DNA from: DASXKD01 sp963734725
GTDB lineage: Bacteria; Actinomycetota; Actinomycetes; Streptosporangiales; Streptosporangiaceae
DNA: 64,000 nucleotides
Reading direction: 5' to 3'
NCBI GenBank assembly: GCA_963734725.1
Contig: CAVTIX010000025.1
Coordinates: 213,997-277,996, forward strand
Shown here: one piece after another, positions 59,077-64,000 of the stretch
Position numbering within the stretch: position 1 is the first letter of the stretch
Layout: every line of letters starts with the position of its first letter
Program-made: the position numbers and the translations under genes
The notes under the pieces: generated by a model
The model's database searches: none
What the model saw: only the letters and a program-made list of their open reading frames with translations
Told to the model about the DNA's origin: nothing

Positions 59077-60288
59077 TCAGGCTGGGGCGGGCAGTGCCCG
59101 CAGGCGTGCCAGGATCTCGGCGAGCAGGTGGTGGCCGGGCGGGAGCCGCAGGGTCAGCTGACCGGCGTGGCGGACGAGCCGGGCGGGGATGCGGATGAGC
59201 CGGTGCCGGAGGGTGGCGATCATGGCCTTGCCGCCGCGGGCGCCGTGGCCTGCGAGGATGGTCTCGCCTTGGGTGGTGGCGGTGAGCTGGTGCAGCCAGG
59301 CGGCCATGCTGGCGGCGAGCAGTGCGCCCCACATCCAGGCGGTATTTACCCGGACGTAGCCTGATGGCAGATGGCGGAGGGCGGCGCCGTGTTTGCTGTC
59401 GCGGAAGATGTTCTCGATGGTGGTGCGGTGCCGGTACCAGTGCTCGACGGCGGCGGCCTTGTCCGGGGCGGACACGTCCAGGTTCGTCAGGATGAAGGAG
59501 TAGCCGTAGATAGCACCGGCCCCGGCGAGCTGGGGAATCGGCAGGGCGCGCTGGCCGGGGTGCAGGGTGCGGCGCCGCCGCGACCGCGGGTCGGCCGAGA
59601 CCTGCTCTGGTGCCAGCCTGACCCGGCGGATCAGCAGCGAGGTGCTTGCCGGCCACCAGTCCGGCCGGTAATCGGCCACCGCGATCTGCGCGCCGTCCAT
59701 ATCGATGGCATCCGTCCAGTCGTCTTCGCCGATGCCGTCCAGCAGCCGCCACAGCGGGGCGATGCGCCGGGCGCCGATGGCGAAGGAGATGCGCTCGTCG
59801 TGGGCGGCGCGGGCTACCTGCCCGGCGAAATAGCCGGCGTCAACCCGCGCCGCGACGCGGCCCCTGGCCCGCGCCCGCTCCGGCAGGGCGGCCAGCGCGC
59901 GGCGCAGCAGGCCCGGCGCGCTCGCCCGCGGGTCGTCGGTGCCCGAGCCCAGGTCAGCGGCCAGGACAATCTCGGTTTCGGCCCAGGCCGCCACGTGCGG
60001 GCACCCCACCCGCTGGCCCTGGTGGTTGTAGGCCACGCCGCGTTTCTTGCGGCCGTAGACCTCCACGTCGGTCGTGTCCAGGTCGATGGTGACCGGCCCT
60101 TCGGTCAGCACGGCCGCCCGCTCCACCGGCAGCAGTTCCAGCATCCGTTCGGTGACCGTCGCGACGCCGGCCTCCACGGACTTCCACTGCTCGCCAGTGA
60201 TCCGGCGGGCCAGGCCCCGGCCAGGCCCGCCGCGGTGGTCGAGCTCAGCCCTCAAAAGGTCCGTAAAGCTACATCGGAGACACCCCAA
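59077..60288 (-). pseudogene. IS1380-like DDE transposase, probably 5'-truncated
   Basis: 403 aa. DDE transposase: VTIDLDTTDVEVYGRKKRG (first Asp), RVDAGYFAGQVARAAHDE (second), WYRHRTTIENIFRDSKHGAALRHLPSG (Glu). The C-terminus is complete (LLAEILARLRALPAPA). The first ~28 residues start with TTG and have no family look, and the usual ~60-100-residue N-terminal domain is missing. An IS21 element begins about 60 bases upstream, so the 5' end was probably lost there. Confidence 0.8.
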
Positions 60289-60349
60289 AGTGGACTTGAG
60301 ATAACGGCCATTATCTGCGTGCCGCCACGCGCGAGATCCGAACTGGCGA

Positions 60350-60400
60350 TGTCAACCCAAACTGGCCCCACCGTGACGGCGGAGTTGGCCCCACCTGAAT
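60350..60400 (+). repeat. IS21 left terminal inverted repeat region
   Basis: TGTCAACCCAAACTGGCCCCACC then GTGACGGCGGAGTTGGCCCC: two copies of the TTGGCCCCACC-type transposase site in one end. Confidence 0.75.
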
Positions 60401-60437
60401 CAGGGCGGGGAGCTGTCGGCTGGCGGCCGCTTGGAGG

Positions 60438-60776
60438 TTAGCCCCAGAAGATGCAGGTGGGGTCGCGGTCGATCTCGTTGAGCAGGTCGCCGACGCGGTT
60501 GGACGGTGCGAGCAGGTCGTAGAGGTGGAATCGGAGGTTGCGGTCGCGCCAGTACAAGGTCCAGGACTTGCCGGCGGCGGTGTAGCGCAGCCGGGCGATC
60601 GGAAAGCTGGTCCATTCCGGCCCGAAGTCCTCGCGCCAGGGAGCGCGCCGCTCAACGATCGTGAGGTGTCGCGGGGTGACCTGGCACTCGACCCGGACTT
60701 GGTGGCGGGCGTGCTCGGGTACCCGCGCGGCGCACCACCGCTGCACTCGTGCGACGTCCAGCTCCGGCAGGGCCAT
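60438..60776 (-). CDS. DUF3024 domain protein (IS21 passenger)
   Basis: 112 aa from ATG 60776, 4 bases after the preceding gene. DUF3024 features: YTAAGKSWTLYWRDRNLRFHLYD, with CQVTPRHLTIVERRAPW. A small beta-rich protein found beside mobile elements and plasmid genes in actinobacteria; function unknown. Same strand as istAB and inside the terminal repeats. Confidence 0.8.
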   Translation of the reverse strand: MALPELDVARVQRWCAARVPEHARHQVRVECQVTPRHLTIVERRAPWREDFGPEWTSFPIARLRYTAAGKSWTLYWRDRNLRFHLYDLLAPSNRVGDLLNEIDRDPTCIFWG

Positions 60777-60780
60777 CGGA

Positions 60781-61362
60781 TCACCAGCCGTCCGGGGTTT
60801 GGGCCGCGGTGCTGAGCGCGTCGAATGCGGCGTCGAGTCGTTGCTGGCGGCGCCGGTTGGGCTCGTGGTTGGCTTCGGCCGCCACGAACCCGATCAGTTC
60901 GTCCAGGTCGTCGTCGGTGGCAGCGAGGACGGCGTGGTCGTTGTGGGCGCGGATCCGGAACACCAGTCGTTCGCAGTCGGTGTCCAGCAACTGCAGGCCG
61001 CGCAGCGCTGCTGCTACCTCATCGGGGACGACGATCTCGCTGACAGCCTCGGCGAGGGTGAGCTGCCGGCGGCGCAGATCGAACGCCGAGTCCTCCCAGT
61101 TACTGATCACGCCCTGGTCGTCACAGGCGTTGCACTGCCAGCGGATCGGCGCCCCCGCCCCGGTCCGTAGCACAACCATCCGGCCCGGGCATCGGCGGTG
61201 GGCCGGCCGGCGCCGGCAGGGCAGCGCGCTTTCCCAGGCGGTTCCGGCGTCGCCGGCTGTTGCCGCCCGGACGATGCTGCTCAGGTGCCCGGCCAGCCGG
61301 CGTGCCGGGCCCGGCGTGTCCTCGGGCAGGTCGAGGAAGTGGTTCAGGTCGGTGACCAGCAT
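60781..61362 (-). CDS. Uncharacterised zinc-ribbon-like passenger protein
   Basis: 193 aa from ATG 61362, 50 bases after istB. Not recognised. A Cys cluster (LPCRRRPAHRRCPGRM, then IRWQCNACDDQG) suggests a zinc ribbon at about 49-82; helical acidic C-terminus. Forms an operon with the DUF3024 gene. It could aid transposition, target choice or immunity; none can be told. Confidence 0.75.
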   Translation of the reverse strand: MLVTDLNHFLDLPEDTPGPARRLAGHLSSIVRAATAGDAGTAWESALPCRRRPAHRRCPGRMVVLRTGAGAPIRWQCNACDDQGVISNWEDSAFDLRRRQLTLAEAVSEIVVPDEVAAALRGLQLLDTDCERLVFRIRAHNDHAVLAATDDDLDELIGFVAAEANHEPNRRRQQRLDAAFDALSTAAQTPDGW

Positions 61363-61412
61363 TCCCAGGACTGTACCGGCCAGGCTCGCAACGCCAGCGC
61401 CGCTGGTCGTTG

Positions 61413-62219
61413 TCAGCTGGCGGCGCGCCGCTGCCGGGCGTGGGCCAGCCGGTAGGAGGTGGTGCCGGTCTCAATGATCTGTCCGGCGAAGGTGAGCCGG
61501 TCGACGATGGCTGCGCAGAGCCGCGGGTCGGTAAAGGTCTTGGTCCAGCCGGAGAACGGCTCGTTGGAGGCGATGGCGACCGCCGATCGCTCTTCTCGCT
61601 CGGTGAGTACCTGGAAGAGCAGTTCGGCGCCGCGGCGGTCAAGTTCCATGTATCCCAGCTCATCCAGGCAGAGCAGGTCGACGCGGCCGTAGCGGGCGAT
61701 GGTCTTGGACAGCTGTCTGTCGTCGGCGGCTTCGGCGAGCTCGTTCACCAGCTTTGACGCGAGGGTGTAACGGACCCGGTGCCCGGCCTCCGCCGCGGCG
61801 GTGCCCAGGCCGATGAGCAGGTGCGATTTCCCGGTGCCGCTGTCGCCGATCAGGCACAACGGGTGCCCGGCCTTGACCCAGGCGCAGGTCGCCAGCTGGT
61901 GGATCACCGCCGGATTGACCGAGGAGTTCGCCTCGAAGTCGAACTCCTCGATGCGCTTGCCGCGCGGGAAGCCGGCGTCGTGGATGCGGCGGGCGGCGCG
62001 GCGGCGGTCCCGGTCGTCGCATTCGGCCATCACCAGCTCGGCGAGGAAACCAAGGTAGGACAGCTGCTCGCGCTGGGCTGCGGCGGCCATCTCGGTGAAC
62101 CGGTCACGGATGGTGGGCAGCCGCAGCACCCGCGTTGCGGAGTCGATCGCCGCGACCGCGGCCTGTTCGGTCACGCCGCGCCGGGTGGATGGGGCGCTGT
62201 TCGCGGTGGTCGTGCTCAT
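61413..62219 (-). CDS. istB: IstB-like AAA+ ATPase of IS21
   Basis: 268 aa. Walker A GDSGTGKSHLL (about 128), Walker B LLCLDELGYMELD, sensor SNEPFSGW, C-terminal RLTFAGQIIETGTTSYR; N-terminal domain has LRLPTIRDRFTEMAAAA. IstB loads on target DNA and activates the IstA transposase. ATG overlaps the istA stop (62216-62219). Confidence 0.95.
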   Translation of the reverse strand: MSTTTANSAPSTRRGVTEQAAVAAIDSATRVLRLPTIRDRFTEMAAAAQREQLSYLGFLAELVMAECDDRDRRRAARRIHDAGFPRGKRIEEFDFEANSSVNPAVIHQLATCAWVKAGHPLCLIGDSGTGKSHLLIGLGTAAAEAGHRVRYTLASKLVNELAEAADDRQLSKTIARYGRVDLLCLDELGYMELDRRGAELLFQVLTEREERSAVAIASNEPFSGWTKTFTDPRLCAAIVDRLTFAGQIIETGTTSYRLAHARQRRAAS

Positions 62220-63835
62220 GAGCTGGCCTTCCCGAGCAGGTCGTCATAGGCGGCCACCGAGGGCAGTGGCCGGTCATCAGGCACAAGCCCGGCAAGGCGC
62301 CGCTGGGTGAGGCTGACGACGTCCCGGCGGTGCGGCGCCGGGGCCGACGGTAGTTGACCGCCACGCTGCTGCGCGGCTTTGCGCGCCTCGACCGCGACCA
62401 CGTCCGCGCTGACTGAGCCGACCGCCAGCGCGGCACTGACGCCGGCGAGCACGTCGGCGTGCTCGAGGTGGCGGTGCAGCAGCAGCACCTCGATCAACGC
62501 CCTCGTGCCAGGAGAGTCACCGAGCGCTTTCCGTGCGGCTGCCCAGAACGCGTCGTGCGCCGGGGTGAAGACACCGCTCGCGCGGGCCTGGACCAGCGCG
62601 GTGGCGCCGGGCAGCGCGCCGGGTTTGCGCAGCAGGATCTCCAGGTAGTGGTCCAGGTCGAGGACCTTCACGCCCTTGCCGGCCGCGCGCTGGTGCCGCG
62701 CCACCACGGTGTTCCGGTCATAGACGGTGACCGCCGAGGCCGACAGCCGCACCCGGAGCCGGTGGCCGGTGAACCGGGCCGGAACCGAGTACTGACAGCA
62801 ACGCACCATCACCTGGGCATACCGGTCGACCCGCGGGGTGAGGGTCAGCGCGGTGTCGAACGGCTCTGCGGGCAGCGGCCTGAGCAACTGGCGTTCGAAG
62901 GCCCAGTCGTGCCCGACGCTCATCGCCCGGCTGGCGACGCGCCGGCGGTCATCGGCGTCATCCCACTGCTCGAGCAAGGCGTTGAGCTCATCGATCGAAT
63001 CGACGGCGGGCATCGGGACGCAGTGGGTGCGGCGGAACCGGCCGCCCTCGCCCTCCACCCCGCCCTTCTCGTGGCTGCCCTCGTGGCCGGGCTGGCAGTA
63101 GAACGCGTCGAAACCGTAGTGCGACCGGAACGCCACCCAGCGGTCGGACTCGACCCGGCTGCGGCCGAACAGCACCCGAGACACCGCGGGCTTGAGGTTG
63201 TCATAGCGGATCTGATCCAGCGGCACGCCGCCGAGCCGCGCGAACGCGTAAACATGGCTTTCCAGGAACGCCTCCTGCCCCTGCGACAGCGACGCCCGGT
63301 GCGCAGCCCGGCCCGAAAACGACAGCCGCATCGTGAACAACGCGGTCTTCGTCTTCACCCCGCGCAAGATCACCCACAAGTCGTGGAAGTCCACCTCGGC
63401 CTCGGCCGCGGGCAGATGCGTCTGCGGCACGTACCCGGCCTCCAGCGGCTTGCCCGCCTCGGCCGCGATCTCCGGGCGGCGCCTGGCGACATAGTCGCGG
63501 ACGGTGGAGTACGACAGATCCTTCGCGCCATGCTCATCCACCAGCCTGGCCAGCACCCGGCGGGCGGTATGACGCTGCTTCTTCGGCGCGGCCAGATCAC
63601 CGCGCAGCATCTCGTCGATCGCCGCCTTGAACGGCGCCAGCCGCGGCGATGTCCGCGCAGGTGTCTTGCGCGGCGGCGGGATGGCGCTCGCCAGTGCCTG
63701 CCGCACCGTGCGCCGGTGCACGTGATACCGGTCCGCCAGCTCCCGGATCGAGCAGCCCTCCACCCGCGCATCACGCCTGATCGCGGCGAACAACCCCACC
63801 CTCGACCCCAATCCCTCGGCCCCTTCCGTGATCAC
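62216..63835 (-). CDS. istA: IstA transposase of IS21
   Basis: 539 aa from GTG 63835 (a longer TTG frame at 63904 runs close to the terminal repeat). HTH near the start (SIRELADRYHVHRRTVRQAL), DDE core: Asp in EAEVDFHDLW, Asp in IRYDNLKPAVS, Glu in HEKGGVEGEGGR, and a C-terminal beta domain and DUF-like tail. Coupled with istB by ATGA. Confidence 0.95.
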   Translation of the reverse strand: MITEGAEGLGSRVGLFAAIRRDARVEGCSIRELADRYHVHRRTVRQALASAIPPPRKTPARTSPRLAPFKAAIDEMLRGDLAAPKKQRHTARRVLARLVDEHGAKDLSYSTVRDYVARRRPEIAAEAGKPLEAGYVPQTHLPAAEAEVDFHDLWVILRGVKTKTALFTMRLSFSGRAAHRASLSQGQEAFLESHVYAFARLGGVPLDQIRYDNLKPAVSRVLFGRSRVESDRWVAFRSHYGFDAFYCQPGHEGSHEKGGVEGEGGRFRRTHCVPMPAVDSIDELNALLEQWDDADDRRRVASRAMSVGHDWAFERQLLRPLPAEPFDTALTLTPRVDRYAQVMVRCCQYSVPARFTGHRLRVRLSASAVTVYDRNTVVARHQRAAGKGVKVLDLDHYLEILLRKPGALPGATALVQARASGVFTPAHDAFWAAARKALGDSPGTRALIEVLLLHRHLEHADVLAGVSAALAVGSVSADVVAVEARKAAQQRGGQLPSAPAPHRRDVVSLTQRRLAGLVPDDRPLPSVAAYDDLLGKASS

Positions 63836-63946
63836 CACTCGGTCGGTGACCACGATCAGGCCCGGGCCAGTCAAGCCGTCACAACCGCCCCGGCGTGTCG
63901 GCAACTGGGCCAGATCAGACCCTCACAACGCCATTGATGCGTCATC

Positions 63947-63997
63947 CATGTGGAGCCACTTCAGGCCGTCACGGTGGGGCCAACTCAGGCTGTCACA
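63947..63997 (-). repeat. IS21 right terminal inverted repeat region
   Basis: Read inward: TGTGACAGCCTGAGTTGGCC then CCACCGTGACGGCCTGAAG and a degenerate third TGGCTCCAC. The 18-bp core matches the left end. Confidence 0.75.
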
Positions 63998-64000
63998 GCC

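Larger units (their letters stand above)
60350..63997 (-). mobile_element. IS21-family element with two passenger genes
   Basis: About 3.65 kb. Both ends start TGT and carry the inverted 18-mer TGGCCCCACCGTGACGGC (60363-60380; complement at 63965-63982), with further partial copies inside, as in IS21 ends. From right to left it holds istA, istB, a zinc-ribbon-like gene and a DUF3024 gene, all on the minus strand. The usual IS21 has only istAB and is about 2-2.5 kb. A target duplication was not recognised; only three bases lie beyond the right end. Confidence 0.8.

Noticed and set aside
60345..64000. Target-site duplication of the IS21 element
   Set aside because: Only three bases remain right of the element and no match to the left flank could be shown.

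Overview
The window is very GC-rich with dense, often overlapping genes. It carries actinobacterial marker families (MtrAB-LpqB, WhiB, DUF3499, UPF0182, DUF2342, F420 biosynthesis), so the source is a high-GC actinomycete, probably a Streptosporangiales- or Streptomyces-like organism. Species cannot be set from this sequence. Gene content and order resemble a conserved actinobacterial chromosomal block (in Mycobacterium tuberculosis roughly the mtrA-mtrB-lpqB, sahH, tobH-manB-whiB2-fbiA-fbiB and Rv3193c-Rv3195 neighbourhoods), rearranged and cut by mobile DNA.

Layout. 1-4963 (minus): mtnA, mtrA, mtrB and lpqB (cut by the window edge). 5122-12192 (plus): a membrane/MoxR operon (Pro/Gly-rich membrane protein, DUF4129, DUF4350, MoxR ATPase, DUF58), split by a TnpB-type IS605/IS1341 element between the DUF4350 and moxR genes. 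A SpoIIM-like/DUF95 gene, an RDD gene and a flippase-like gene follow. 15714-18442 (minus): two tandem S-adenosylhomocysteine hydrolase genes, a divergent paralogue and a canonical ahcY, next to a divergent MerR regulator. 19113-31539 (minus apart from one small gene): acetyltransferase, cation efflux protein, TobH-like SIS protein, Trm112-like protein, ManB, DUF3499, DUF5719, a very large GT2 membrane glycosyltransferase and WhiB2. 31818-37393: the F420 genes fbiA, fbiB and fbiC, with a HicAB toxin-antitoxin remnant between fbiB and fbiC. 37640-43750: a RibD-type reductase, a leaderless MarR operon, and an ECF sigma/anti-sigma/ABC transporter operon. 44155-55217: DNA glycosylase, sugar-nucleotide transferase, glycosyltransferase, UPF0182, PDZ-Lon protease, MoaE, SDR and DUF2342 protease-like protein.

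From about 56390 to the right edge the DNA is acquired. A serine recombinase follows the abruptly ended ThiF-like gene. Behind it lie a GntR-type DNA-binding protein, an AlbA_2-like fragment, an apparently truncated DDE transposase (IS1380-like), and an apparently complete IS21-family element (about 60350-63997) that carries two extra same-strand passenger genes beside istA and istB.

Recurring themes are start/stop overlaps (ATGA/GTGA) marking translationally coupled operons, short 24-bp tandem repeats in gaps between genes, and four apparent one-base indels (tnpB, whiB2 5' end, hicA, recombinase 3' end). These could be true decay or sequencing error. No tRNA, rRNA or CRISPR array was seen.
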